Positions 34,317 through 48,786 of a DNA stretch of 64,000 nucleotides are shown here, piece after piece. Source of the DNA: Adiantum capillus-veneris (lineage: Eukaryota > Streptophyta > Polypodiopsida > Polypodiales > Pteridaceae); the NCBI GenBank assembly GCA_014529385.2, contig CM043970.1, forward strand, positions 45,224,279-45,288,278. Reading direction: 5' to 3'. The position numbers and the translations under genes are program-made. Under the pieces are notes generated by a model. It was not told the DNA's origin, searched no databases, and saw only the letters and a list, made by a program, of their open reading frames with translations. Position 1 is the stretch's first letter, and every line of letters starts with the position of its first letter.

Positions 34317-37300
34317 GACACGCGACACGAAGTGATGGAATTCCACCCCAAAGAGTATTGGCCCCAAACCTTGGCGCCCCTTTCGGTATTTCTTTATATT
34401 GCATCAACACAGTACAAGCCGGTACTCCAAACTCTGCACCTTCTCCAGGAAGCATGCCAGAGAATGAGCCCATGGCCTCATATTTAAAGGCCCTAGGCCC
34501 CAAAAGCAGTTTCCATGAAAAGCCTTCAAAACTCAAAAGCTTCTGGTCCAAAAGTAATGCCAAAAAGCTACCAGCGTGAATGATGGAATTCCGTACAACT
34601 GCCGCGTCAACACAATCAACGCCTTTTGCGAAAATCTGCCACATCCGCACTGTCAGCGCAAATTGCAGAGATCTGTACAGTTCTGCCACGTCATCAACTC
34701 GTTGCGCAAGCCTTTGTGTGTGTGTGTGAATCATGCTTTATGTTTAATTCCTTTACATGCTTTATGTTTAATTCTTTTATGTCACTGGGCCCCATAGGAC
34801 GGGGTCCCCATAAGTTGGTAGGACTTCTTCTTCTGTTACTTGTTCTTCTTAGGGTTTAGGTCCCTCGGCCAAGATCTACAAGTTGGCTCCATTCTTCAAG
34901 GCTTTGACACGTCAACAATTTGTGACATCTCCCCTTCTTGCAAGAGAGTAATCGTCCGCGATTACAGCATATCTACAAAACAACTCAAGTTAGCTCAAAA
35001 ATTTCCGAGGGACAATCAATTCACTATTTTTTTTTTTTGTTAAGGAGTTGGCTTCTCCTTTCGGCTCTTTGATCAAGGAGTTGGCTTCTCCTTTCGTCCA
35101 GTTTGGAGCTCTTGTTATGCTGGCGTAGTAAAATTAGCCATCACACCCAGACCACACTGATCTTCCACGGGTGTCTTGATGCACTAAAATTACATACACG
35201 GGCAATCCCATCCAATTAAAAATATTCAGTAGTTGGCACATCAGAATGCAACACAAATGCTCCCATATGCATGTTACAAACACAACAAACAGCACCGCTG
35301 AGCACTCCCCCGAGACAAACGGTCTGCAGTATGAAGCTACTCAACGACTACCTCGTCACTTCCCCCGCAAATACCTAAAAAGGTCCGGTCCATGAGCTCA
35401 AAGGATTGTACAACCAAACGCTCCCCATACCGCAATCTGCGTCGCTTGGAGGTTCAAGCATACAACCAAACGCTCCCCAGACCGCAGTCTGCGTCGCTTG
35501 GAGATTCAAGCATACAACCAAGCGCTCCCCAAGCACCGGCCTGCGTCGTTCGGAAGTTTTCTAGCATACAACGGAACGCTCCCCAGACATCGGTCTGCGT
35601 CGTTCCGCGGTTTTCAAACATACAACAAAACGCTCCCCAGGCATCTGCTTGGGTGGGTCCGAGGTTCAAACAATAACAAAACAGTATTTCTCACTTCTCC
35701 ACCTGGGAGTAAAATCACCGATCATTGAAACCAGTATTTAAACCCAGAGTCAAACAATTCAAATCGGCACCAAGACAGGTTTAAAACAAATAGAATCCAT
35801 TTCAAACAAATTTCAAACAATACTTTCTCAAACAATGTTCAAAAGTATCTAACTAGAAAACAACTAGAGAGGTCATTCAGGGCTTTGTTCGGATAGTCGA
35901 ACTTTGAGGACAACTGGCTTGCCCTTCTGCATCACGGTGATGGTTCGGTTCCAAACCTGGAGAGTTACATCATTCTTGTCGTGCCAGGGCATGCCCAAGA
36001 GAACGTCGCAGTTGCCCAACTTCATAATGTGGAAATTGGCTTTTCCATGATAATCTTATATAGTCACTGGAAGTGCACCAATGAGCGGTACCACTTTCTG
36101 AGTTTGCCCCGTGGCTAGCTCAGCTTCAATTTCTCCACCCTCTGCACCATAATCAAAGTGCATCTGCTTCAAGAATTCTGGATGGATGAAGTTCTCCATA
36201 GCTCCGGGGTCAAAGAAAATAAGGGCTTTCAAGCCATTGACTTTTCCATAAGCTCTGCATAATTCATTAAAAATCTCGAGGTGTATATGATAAATATCGG
36301 GTACTAGTCCAATAGCAAGTCTAGATTTCTTGGCCGGAAGTGGCCACGTGGATCTGTCTGACGTGGGAGCAGAAGGTTGCACTGAGGACGTCGAGGCTCG
36401 CTCAGGACATGTATTGAACGTATGCCCTGTTTGGAGACATTCGAAGCATCAGCCTTCTTGTAACAAGGCGTCTTGTTGATGTTGTGTCAGACGAGGCCGT
36501 TGAGATTGGTTTTCAAGGGATTTCCAAGAATTTGTCCGTTGTTGCCGGGAGTTCTGGTTAGTGGCCGGAGGTTCTTCTGTGGTAAACTCCAACTTTCCTT
36601 TCATGAGCTTGTAGCTGACCACGGCATGGTCCATAAGCTCTTGCATGGTAGAGACTTGCTTAAAGAGACAATATTCCTGCAATGGTGAAGGTAGTCCAAT
36701 GGTGTAGCACTCGCGCTAGTCCTCCAAGGAAATGAACTTAAAGAAGGACACCGGAAGGTACACGTCGAGAAACCTTTGGTTATAGTCGTCCATGGTTTCG
36801 GTCGCAAGCATTTTCAAGTTGCCTCACTCTGCCAAAAATCCGGACTTCAAAGATCAAAGTCATGTAACTACGTGCAAAAACTGTCTTGAAAGCTTGTCAA
36901 GTCCTTGGAGCATGCAATTGTGTCGCGATTGAACTCCACCATTGCATAGCATTATCTTTAAGAAATCTCGTTGCTCGAGAAATCTTGGATTCTTCTGTAT
37001 AGTTCCCCAAAGCATAGATGTTGTCGAATTGCTGTAGGAACTGCAATGCTTTCTTGCAATCTTTCACCGCGGAAAAAGTGAAAATTTTGATTGTCGTGCC
37101 GTCATCTTTGAAATCTTTGGGTTGGTTAGGTGCATATCCCAGGTATGGATAATAAGGGTATCCATATGGGCTCCAACCATTGTAGCCAGGTGGCGGCGAT
37201 GGTGCAAGTAGGGGCAATGGCGGTGGCAAAGGCGGTTGCACTGGATCAGGGTCGGATGGTTGCACCATATTCCTGAAGTCTCCCCCGATCGGATCAGACG

Positions 37301-37536
37301 GCTGAGAAGGTTGCTGATTGGAAGCTCTCGTACTTTCTGATGCCGGAGGAGGAGGTACCAACTACGGCATCAGAGGGGGTAACATGTAGTTCAAAAACTG
37401 TTGAAAACGTTGCAGCATCGGAAGATTCTGCTAAGGATACCGCGAAAGAATGTCATGAAGCTCGTCGAGTAGAAACTACAAATTTTTTGTACAAAAGAAC
37501 AGACTGAACAGACTTCTAGCACTTCAATAACAACTG

Positions 37537-37605
<69 letters not shown>

Positions 37606-40600
37606 GATACGCGACACAAAGTGGTGGAATTCCACCCCAGAGAGTATTGGCCCCAAACCTTGGCGCCCCTTTCGGTATTTCTTTATATTGCATCAACACA
37701 GTACAAGCCGGTACTCCAGACTCTGCACCTTCTCCGATCAGCATGCCAGAGAATGAGCCCATGGCCTCATATTTAAAGGCCCTAGGCCCCAAAAGTAGTT
37801 TACTTGAAAAGCCTTCAAAACTCAAAAGCTTCTAGTCCAAAAGCAATGCCAAAAAGCTACCAGCGTAAATCATGGAATTCCGTACAACTGCCACGTCAGC
37901 ACAGTCAGCGCGTTTTGTGGAAATCTGCCACGTCAACACTGTCAGAGCAAATTGCGGAGATCCGTACAATTCTGCCACGTCATCAGCTTGTTGCGCAAGC
38001 CTTTGTGTGTGTGTGGGTCATGTTTTATTTTTAATTCCTTTATGTCACTGGGCCCCATCGAACAAGGTCCCCATAAGTTGGTAGGACTTCTTCTTCTGTT
38101 ACTTGTTCTTCTTAGGGTTTAGGCCCCTCGGCCGGGATCTGCAAGTTGGCTCCATTCTTCAGGGCTTTGAGACGTCAGCAGTTTGTAACATTGGCCGCGT
38201 ACATCACAGAGTTTCAGAGACTAACTCTGGAGATAGAGAATCTCAGTCCCTCTATAATAAACTACACAATTTTATTGACGGGCTTAAACCAACCCTAAAG
38301 GACAATGTGCACAAATACAACCCTACCACTTTGGATGCTGCAATTGCCTATGTGGAGCGTTTTGGCGATAATCAGTGCCCTACAAGAAACTTTTTCCCTA
38401 GTGTAGATCTTCAAATAGCGCTTGCTTTTCACAGTGTGAACGCAGAGAAAGCTATAGCCAAAATCAGTGGCATCAATCTCAGTTCAGGCAGCACGCAACA
38501 ACACCTTATTCAACTTCAAGGTTCTATTCTCAAGATCAACAATCTCAAAGCAAATCTTCTTCAAATGCTCCACTTGATTGTGGTAAAGAACAAGATTTTC
38601 TCAAGATCGGCATTCCAATATTCCGCAAGGCTCTTCCTCAAATGCTTCTTCGATTTCAAAGAAGGATGGATTATGTACAATTTGCGGTGGTAACCATAGA
38701 TGGTACAAAGAGACCAAATCCATCTAATTTGAAAAAAAAAATCCAACGCGAAAACGTCATCCAATTCTGAACAACCAGCTTTTGCTCAAGATAAAGGAAA
38801 ATTTATGGTCAATACAATTCATGTCTCAGCAAACACGACTGTTCTTATGAAGCATGCTCAATGCAATTCTTCAGTTTTGGAGCCTCTCAAAGAAAGTTCT
38901 GACCCTACTTAGAACTCTCAATGGTCGCTCCATCAATATTTTGGTGGACAGTGGATGCTCTAATAATTTTGTCAGCACTCACATAGTTCGACAGCTTGGC
39001 TTGCCGACTCAGAAGACATCTCACTTATATGATGTGGAATTAGCAAATGGATCAATTTTAACTTGTGAGGAGACAATTCGATAGTTGCAGTTCGAGATTC
39101 AAAATTATGAAGATCGACTAGATTTCGAAGTCATACCTTTATCTTAATACGACATGATTCTTGGTCAGCATTGGTTATTCCAATATGATCCTGCTATTAG
39201 CTTTCAAGGACATACTATCAATTTGTTCAAAGATGGACGTGAATTGAGTTTACATGGGCTTTATCATGTGGAACGAGTGATTCAAGCCTCACGTGTACTA
39301 GTCAAACAGCATGATACAGTGGATTATAAAACGAATATGATCTCAGATGCAGATGCAGAAATTATTAATGATGAATTTTTGAGTTGATTAACCTCCTAAA
39401 TCAATTCATGAAGAGAAAGATGATTTTAAGCAAGAAGTTTTTTCAAGTGATACTTCGTTACCAAACAAAGGTAAGGATATAGTTGCAGATTCATAGTCAA
39501 AAGATGACTATGCTTTCTTTGATTCTTTGTTGGATGATGATATGCCAATTGCAAGTCATAAAGTGACAATTTCTGAAGATGAATCTGAAGAATTTTGGGA
39601 TTCGTTATTGGAAGATGATTGTTGTCTCAATCCAAAATCCTCTCCAGTGATTCATAAAAATGAAGTTACCTTCTCTAAAAAATGCCTTGAAAAGATTTCC
39701 TCTATCATCACATACTTCGCAATTATTGGAAGATTTTAAACCAAAAGTCTTACCCCCTATGAAGGATTTTAAAGATCAACATGTTGTTGCAGTCAACCTG
39801 ATTAAGCCAGATTCCTCTATAAATTCTTTGAATAATGCAATGGCATGGGATTTAACAGTCAAAGAAAAAAGGTTTCGCAAGAAGCAAAGGTTCAAGACAA
39901 AGGTTTCAAATAACTCAAAGACTGAAGATTTTCAAAGATTCAATGCTTTTCCAGAGTTCTATCAACATCAAAAGTCATTTCTTTAACCGAGGCTCTCATT
40001 TTAAATGGGAGGGAATGTCACAATTGTGACTATGTTACAGTATTACATCTAGTCCTAGTTGCAGATACGCAAAGTGCCACGCCAAGGAGAACCCCTACGC
40101 TTGGATGGTCACGACCCTTCCCTCAAGAGAGATACCTCTTCGCCAAAAGTTGGGGAGCATCATCGACTGGTCACACCCCTTTGCTCTACGGTTGCGACTC
40201 TTCGTCCAATTGTTATAGCTCTTCGCTGGAAGGATGTGCCCTTACGTATAAAGTAGTGTCTCTTCACCATCAGTCGTGTCTTTTCATTTGTGTCTCTTCG
40301 TCTCCTATATAAGGAGCCTATTGTACTTAGTTTTGAAGCATTCGTTCAATCAATCAAACATCAGTGATCTCGTCTTGAGTCTCAGTTTGATCTTAAGTAT
40401 GAAGTTTTAGTCTTAAATATAGAATTAGCACCACTAATCCTCACGCTTACAAGAGAGAAATGAATCAAAGGGTAGACTTTAGAGATAGATTGGTCTTTAA
40501 CTTATCCAACTTTGAAAATTAGAGTCTGCATACGACTTCCTAGAAAGAAAAATTACTAATGTAAAATCGCTTGTGCATCAACGCCTATTAGCTTATGGCA

Positions 40601-43600
40601 ACAACAAAAGGGTATGGGAATATGGGTATCATAGCTTACTGGTATCATTAGTGCAATGATATGAGGTTGGGAGGGCTCTCGTAGTGGCCTTCTCTATAAA
40701 TGAACTCTTTGTAGGGCACAAGGATATGCCACGCTCCTACACTGCTCGAGAGAAACCGCATAAAAATAGACCAATTCCGATAGTCATGTGGTGTCAACCC
40801 TTGAGCATCATAAAGAGTTGAGAGATTGAGAAATTAAAAGAATAGATAGAAAGAAGTCCACATAGAAAAGTAGTAGTGAGGTAGACACCACCAAGAGAAG
40901 CATGTTAGAAAGAGGAATATAGGCCCTTATAACCCTATTGGGAACACTCGTGACGCCATGAGTGTTAAAGGGTTGAGAAATTGAGTGTGTAGTCGACTCA
41001 CGTTGGGAACCTATCATATTGCCTGTGAAAGCTAAAAATAAACCTACTTTGTTTCTATTTTTGGCATAAACGAGCAAAAGAGGAGGAGGTTGTTTTTTGG
41101 AAGGGTGTTTTTTGAAGGTGTGTGGACTGGGAGAAGAAGGCAAGAGAAGAAGAAGAGGAAGGGACGTTTTTCCAGAGCGGGAGAGCTCTCTCTCTCGCCA
41201 TCTGCTAGTGTGCACATGTCACAAGACGGGCACCACGTGCCAATAGAAAAGAACAAACTGAACAAACTTTTAGCACTTCAATAACAACTGAACTGAAAGA
41301 GAGAGACGACACGCGACATGGAGTGACAGAATTCCACCCCAGAGAGTATTGGCCCCAAACCTTGGCGCCCCTTTCTGTATTTCTTTATATTGCATCAACA
41401 CAGTACAAGTCGGTACTCTAGACTCTGCACCTTCTCCAAGAAGCATGCCAGAGAATGAGCCCTAACCTCATATTTAAAGGCCCTAGGTCCCAAAAGCAGT
41501 TTACAGTAAAAAGCCTTCAAACTCAAAAGCATCTGGTCCAAAAGCAAAGCCAAAAAGCTGCCAGCGTAATTTACGGAAATCCGTACAGCTCCCACATCAT
41601 CAGCCAACGCAAAACACGAAAATCCGTACAACCTGCCACGTCATCATGCCAGCACAATTTTCGGAAATCTACCACATCATCAATTTTTTTGCGTGTGGAT
41701 TCTACTTTATTTTAGTTTCTTTATGACACCGGGGTTCCATCGGACGGGGTCCTCATAAGTTGGTAGGACTTCTTCTTCTGTTACTTGTTCTTCTTAGGGT
41801 TTAGGCCCCTCGGCCAGAATCTGCAAGTTGGCTCCATTCTTTAGGCTTTGACATGTCAGCAGTTTGTGACATCTCCCCTTCTTGAAAGAGAGTAATCGTC
41901 CGCGATTACAGCATATCTGCAAAACAACTCAAGTTAGCTCAAAAAACTTCCGAGGGTCATTCCGAGGGAAATTCCAAGGGACAATCAGTTTGTTCTTTTT
42001 GTTAAGGAGTTAGCTTCTCCTTTCGGCTCTTTTGATCAAGGAGTTAGCTTCTCCTTTCGTCCAGATCGGAACTCTATATATTCCGGCATAGTAAAATTAG
42101 CCATCACACCCAGACCGTATTGATCTTCCATGGGTGTCTTGATACACTAAAATTACATACCCAAGCAATCTCATCCAATTAGGAATATTCAGTGGTTGAC
42201 ACATCACAATGCAACACAAATGATCACATATGCATGTTACAAGACATAGAAACATAAAGCCGCCAATGAACACTCCTCCTGCGCAACCTAGCAAGGTCCG
42301 GGCCGGGAGATATTCAACGACTCCCTCATCACTTCTCCCGCATAACCTAAAAAGGTCCAGGCCAGGAGATAGAGGCCTTTTACAACCAAACGCCCCCCAG
42401 GCCACAACCTGCGTCGTTTGGAGGTGCTGAGAGTAACCGCTGCTCAGACTTCTTAATACTCCTCCCGCATAACCATCCAGGTCCGGGCCGGGAGTCACGA
42501 CAACAATTATTTTACAAGCATACAACCAAACGCTCCCCAGGCATCGGCCTGCGTCCTTCCGAGGTTCAAAGAATACCATAACAGTACTTTTTTCACTTCT
42601 CCACCCGCGAGTAAAATCACCAATCATTGAAACTAGTATTAAAACCAGAGTCAAACAGTTCAAATCGGCACCAAGACAAGTTCAAAACAGATACCATCCA
42701 TTTCAAACAGATTCCGTACAAGATCACCAAACAAGATCAAACAAAACTCAAACTTTTAAAAAAGCAATCTCGACATTAGCCGAGCTCGAAAAGTCGACTG
42801 GCTTGCCATCCTGGAACCTGCACCAAAAATTAGGGTTAGGTTCATTTCATAAGGTCGTAGCCGAGCACAGCATGGTCCATCAACTCTTGGACAGACAGTG
42901 TTTCTTTGGCGGTGATGGTAGTCCCAAGATAGCAATCGCATTGGACTTCCAAGGTTATCTGCTCGTGAAGAGACATCTACTAAGAGATGTCGAGAAATTT
43001 CAAGTTATAATCTGCTAGGGTTTCCATAGCAAGCATTTCAGGATACCCACTCTGCCAAAAGTTGCACTCCGAAAAAAGATGCCAAAAACCATATAACTTC
43101 GGGCAAAAAAAAATTCTTGAGGGCTTGCCAAGTACTTGGAAGTGTGCGGCTTGGTAGCTATAGACATCTGCATGGTATTGTCTCTGAGAAAAACAGCAGC
43201 TCGAAACAAATCTTGGATCCTTCTCTTGCAAGTGATCTTAATGGCTTATGCCCTTTAAGACATGAGCGGTGAAGACGGGAGCGCGCTCGATGCGCGATGA
43301 AGTAAGGGTGGGAGTGGCTAATACGTCCGGGTTGGAGGGCAAAGATACCTCACATAAAATTCCAATAGCTCTGTCTGCTCTTTTGTAGAACCGGTATGAT
43401 TTCAGAAAAGCACACGCTTGATGCTCTGATACCACTGTCACAAGACAAGCACCACGTGCCAATAGAAAAGAACAGACTGAACAAACTTTTAGCACTTCAA
43501 TAACGAATGAACTAAAAGAGAGAGACGACACGCGACACGAAGTGACAGAATTCCACCCCAGAGAGTATTGGACCCAAACCTTGGCGCCCTTTCGGTATTT

Positions 43601-46600
43601 CTTTAAAGTGCATCAACACAGTACAAGCCGGTACTCCAGACTTTGCACCTTCTCCAGGAAGCATGCCAAAGAATGAGCCCTAACCTCATATTTAAAGGCC
43701 CTAGGCCCCAAAAGCAGTTTGCAGTAAAAAGCCTTCAAACTCAAAAGCATCTGGTCCAAAAGCAAAGCCAAAAAGCTGCCAGCATAATTTACGAAAATCT
43801 GTACAACTGCCACGTCATCAGCTAGTGCAAAACACGGAAATCCGTATAGCCTGCCACCTCATCATGCCAGCGCAATTTTCGGAAATCTACCACGTCATCA
43901 ATTTTTTTGTGTGTGGATCCTGCTTTATTTTAGTTTCTTTGTCACTGGGGCCCCATCGGACGGGGTCCCCATAAGTTGGTAGGACTTCTTCTTCTGATAC
44001 TTGTTCTTCTTAGAGTTTAGGCCCCTCGGCCGGCATCTGCAAGTTGGCTCCATTCTTTAGGCTTTGACACGTCAGCAGTTTGTGACAACACAAGCGTTTC
44101 GAGTGAAACTCCATCGATGGAGGCATCTCATATATCCTCCCCTTGACGCAAAAGAGAGAAACGGGAAATTCATCATCTAATAGAATTTTTGAAATCGGCT
44201 TGGAATGGAACAAGTCTTCACCAAGTGGGTGCTCTTATCTAGGTGTATGTCGACTGAATTTTAAGTATATGATTGATTGGATCTGCTTGGCTTATTGGAT
44301 TCTTGGATTAAGGCTAATCTAAAATTTCCGGTTCCTAATCCTATTCTAATCATTTCTATCTCTCTCTAATCATCAACAATTAGTTAAAATCTATCTTTAA
44401 TACGGTCTTACACTCTTAAATATTTAGCTTAACTCTCTCACAGGCTAAGGCCCTGTGCCTACCCGGTCTCTCCCCTTGAGGAGTAATTTTCTTGACAACG
44501 CCCGGAGTAGAGATTTTTGCTCATGAAGGAAGGAGCACCTTTGGTGTTGCCAAATATAACATCGAGAGCCATGCTTACCTAGCAAGGGTGACTATAATGG
44601 AAGTCGAATATCCTCATATGTACGGGTGGTAGGAGGCTGAGTGTTGTCTTCCTTAGAGGAAGTACCAACCAAAGGGACTTTGCCTTTCAGTTTTTGTTAT
44701 TTTCCAAACATGATGATACACCAAGGATAGAGAGAGGCTATCCACAAGCAAAGAACCGAGAGGATCGAGATTTCAACAAAAACACAGAGTGTGTGGGGGC
44801 TGAAAATCTGAGTATACTACAAATAGAGAGCCGCCAATGAAAGAAGCAATGAGACTCTATTGCCTCCTCAAATGCTTGGCTTGCCGATCCCCAGTCAAAG
44901 AAAAAATGAAGACAGGAGTGTGCCCGATGCGTGTTGCCGGATGTTCAGTATGCAGTCTCACAAGTGACCAGATTTATGCATAGCCTAGGTTCTACGCATT
45001 AGAAGGCAGTTAAGTCGATCTTTTGCTAATTGAGTGACACTTTACATCTTGGGTTATTTTATTCCGAGGGGGATCATTGCCGCCAGTGCTCATATAATTC
45101 GATACTGAGAATGACGGGGGAAGGGCCACCTTTAAGCCAGAAAAGGTGACCTAGACTAACCATAATGGCTAAAATGCATACGCATGGCCAAATTGGCCAT
45201 GCAACCTAGGATCCCTCCGTTTGGTGATGACATATCTCCAACATTGGCAAGAAAGGGTGCAACCATGCACTAATCATCCAAAGGACATGAGCAAGATAGG
45301 TATCCACTAACGCTGGTACAAAGCTCAGGGAAAAACCGAAGTTCTCAATAATGCTAGTGAGGGCACAGGAGTTGCATGGGGTGATTGGTCTCTGTCATCC
45401 ACTGCAGATATATAATCACAAGAAGTAATGGGTCCAAAGTAGCACCGCATAAATCTTCCACAGACAAGCTTCAGCCACCAAGCCATGAAACCCCACTCAA
45501 CAGGTAAAAACTGACATTTCAGAAGATCTTCTGTGAAGATTACATTTTTTTAATAAACGGCAGAAAAAAGAAATTTCCCAAACACTTACGCTATAGGAGA
45601 AGAAACTGTAAGATAGTTGAGCTTGTTTGACCCATAATGCACGGGCATTTGGCGGCCCTTTCCTAAATCAGCTTCATTCCCATAGCACTGATTCGCGAAT
45701 TGTTGCAAGGTAAATCCTCGCCACATAAGCACACCTGGCTCTCGGTACTGGACACAAATTGGACATCAATCTTGTATGTGCATAAATCCAAAATCTTTAA
45801 TACTATCAAAAGATCCAGCAGCTATTACCTGTGAAAACACAACGTCAGTGTCATTGAAAGCTGCTGCAGATGCTATGTTGATAGCCTCTTCACCAATTGT
45901 AGTCACATAAAAAGAGATTCTCCCTTGCCTTTGTGCATCATAAAAAATGGAGTCCATTACTTGCAATGTCACCATTTTGCGGTACAACTCAAGGCAAAGA
46001 TCTTTACCCAGCTGCAAGCATAGAAAGAGAGAGAGAGAGAGAGAGAAGAACTATTCAATACAAGTATAGAAAATAAGCAAAATGTGGCTCTCAACAAGTT
46101 AACTCTCCTCAACCCGTTAACTCTTCCATACCTCACCTCATTAGCAGCTGCAGGATCTAAAAGTTGGCCATCTGAACAAAGAAGCCGATAACAGGGCAAA
46201 GATTCCTCCAAAGCCTCAGGAATGAATCTCATTTCACTGGAGTATCGGACCTTCGTCCCTCGAAAGCTGCTCATCTGGAAAACCAAAAACCAACGATAGT
46301 CAGCCCCATCTACTTCCAAAAAAAAAGGGAAAAAGACCATTATATATAATGCGACAATGACTAAACTTCCGTTCATCCTGACAATTTTGGAGATCAAAAA
46401 ATAAAGTACATGCCATGGAGCTTAAACATTGGTTTCCAGCTCAATACAAATGTGAGCACAGTTCAAAGGACTTCCAGTTCAGTCACTAGGCAAAGCCTAT
46501 GCCAATAACAGAAGCCAAAAAAAGGACTGTATAATTACCATGGTCACTCTTTACATTAGTTAGCCCATATTTTGAATTTTGGCTGGGTTTAGTCCGTTCA

Positions 46601-46798
46601 TGAATTGATACTCGCATAGCCTTACGCATCGTTAACTGACCTCAGCAGTCTAATGTTTGATCTGTTGCATGGATCAGTTTATAACAGATTAATTCGTCAA
46701 ATTTAGCATTGTGTCTTTTTGAATATGTACTTCGATTATATTGCCTACGCTCAGATGATTTGCCCATACTACCTATCTTATTCTGGTTTTGATGGTGG

Positions 46799-46838
<40 letters not shown>

Positions 46839-48420
46839 AATGGACCATATCACTTGTTATCCATGTCCATCTTACATAATTTAATCACTTTAGCCAAGCT
46901 AGGTTATCTATTTAGAAATTGTATGTTAGCAGTCTTTTACTTATTGTATCAAAAAATGAGTGGTACAGTCTCCTTTCTGAATGGTGAAGTCCACCAAGAC
47001 AATCATCAAAAAAAATTAACAATAGTAAGGTTTATTTTTTAGTCTAGGGCAAGAAAAAAACCCTTTTAGTTTAAAGAATTGATTTCTTCATGAAGTCGAA
47101 TGTAATTTTTTTAGAAATATTCTTTCCCTAATGGCTAGCTCAAAAAATAGAGGCCTAGTACGCCAAAACATGCTGATTAGATAATTATAAAGTAAGTCCT
47201 TATCATAATTTTCTGCCTCCAATACATTGGTTTGGAAAAAACTCATCATAAGCACTATTTCCAAACTGCAAGCTGTTACAAGTACCAAAAAGGGTGGTAT
47301 GCACTGCAGTATTACCAATCCCAAGAGTAGCAAGAATCCATCATCTCAATGAGGTACAACATTTTAAGAACCATAACTCGGTTACTATGCCAGAGCCCAA
47401 AGTATCTGCCATATACTTACCTTCAGAAGTAACAATCCCAAGATCTCATTGTACCAGCCATTAGCATCCCTTTAAACAAAAATAGGTAATGTCCAGCCAT
47501 GTTTGTGCAAGATACCTAATCGTTTTTCCCATACTGTATAACAACCAAAGGTACCAGATGAGGACAACGAATACCACCTTTCCCCAACCAGTAAAACAAG
47601 CGACATAACTAATTACGCCTGCAATTGCAAGGTCCTGCAGCGACTAAAACAGAGCTAGAAAGACCTGTAGCGAAAACCAGTATATGCAGGTGTTCCCTCA
47701 ATTAATACAGTCGGCAAAAAAACAGTCGCCTTTTATGCACAAGAAGTCTCAAGGGCCAAACGGTATAAATGCCCAGGTGTAGCAGCTTAGTCATGTTATT
47801 AAGCCTAACAAAACCCACAATGTATTTAACAAACGGCTTCCAATCATGCTAACCATGCACAGTGTTTATTAACTGTTTATACCACAATAGAAACAAACTA
47901 GAATCAGTACTGGCAGTAAGGTAAAAAAGACACGGCACCTGAGATGTTTGAGCAACAAGCTCCATAGCTCAGCAAGTTTAGACAGTAACGACACAAAGCA
48001 GAAAAAAAACCTAATCCAAGGCTAAGTGAGGGCCAAGGTGCGCCCTCACCTTTGTTTAAATAGGTTGGTGTGCACGCATCCAGAGCTTATGACATGAATG
48101 TGCCAAGCCGCCCTCCACTGTGTGAGTCCCTTGAGTGGCAGGCGGATATCATCGCCTCGGGAGGTCCATAGCTAGAGAGTAGAAGGGGCCCCCTCCTCAG
48201 TATAATGATAGCAGGGGATTTTCACACTTTGATAAGCGAGCATGTTTATTTTTTATGCAAGGGCCATGTCCCATTATAAGGCAAGCTCTTACAGTTGCAA
48301 AGCAAAAAGCCCTATAAAGCCAATTGGTGGTGGTGGGGTTGGAGAGGGGGGGGGGGGGGGGGAAGTGAAAAAAAGAAGAAGGGGTGAGAAATTAAATTGT
48401 AGCAAGCATTCTCTAGTACC

Positions 48421-48501
<81 letters not shown>

Positions 48502-48733
48502 GGGGAACAAAAGATTATTCCTAAAACTCCAAATAGACCACAAAGCCCAATAACGAGCCCAAGTGAAGAAAATGATAGCATTGCACACCAAACAACCAGA
48601 ACCACATCTCAAAGTGGAGAGAAGAGATTTCTGACACGAAGGCAGATGGAGATGTGCAAAAACAATGCCCGAGAAGCAATGTATAAAAGCACTGTTTCTT
48701 CAACCTTCAAGAGATCCTTTTCCATTCTTCGTT

Positions 48734-48786
<53 letters not shown>

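Larger units (their letters stand above)
30846..40443 (+). mobile_element. Element X: gag-protease LTR retrotransposon, split by other insertions
   Basis: Plus-strand element: primer site at 30846-30857, internal region to 40015, purine tract AAATGGGAGGGA, 3' LTR 40016-40443. It encodes gag and an aspartic protease but no reverse transcriptase or integrase, so it is non-autonomous. It is interrupted by a solo LTR (31471-32986) and by family A copy B (34194-38190). A run of 32 C lies at 31188-31219. 33000-33390 and 39400-40000 hold only decayed frames. Confidence 0.75.
19258..45589 (-). other. Intron 4 of the E1-alpha gene, 26.3 kb
   Basis: GT at 45589-45588 and AG at 19259-19258 flank an Ala codon split 2+1. 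The other introns of this gene are 75-149 bp apart from intron 1 (2590 bp). By inventory, most of it is inserted retrotransposon: 20409-29854, parts of 30400-40443 and 41217-44087. 19258-20028, 29860-30399 and 44088-45589 hold no recognised gene. Confidence 0.88.
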
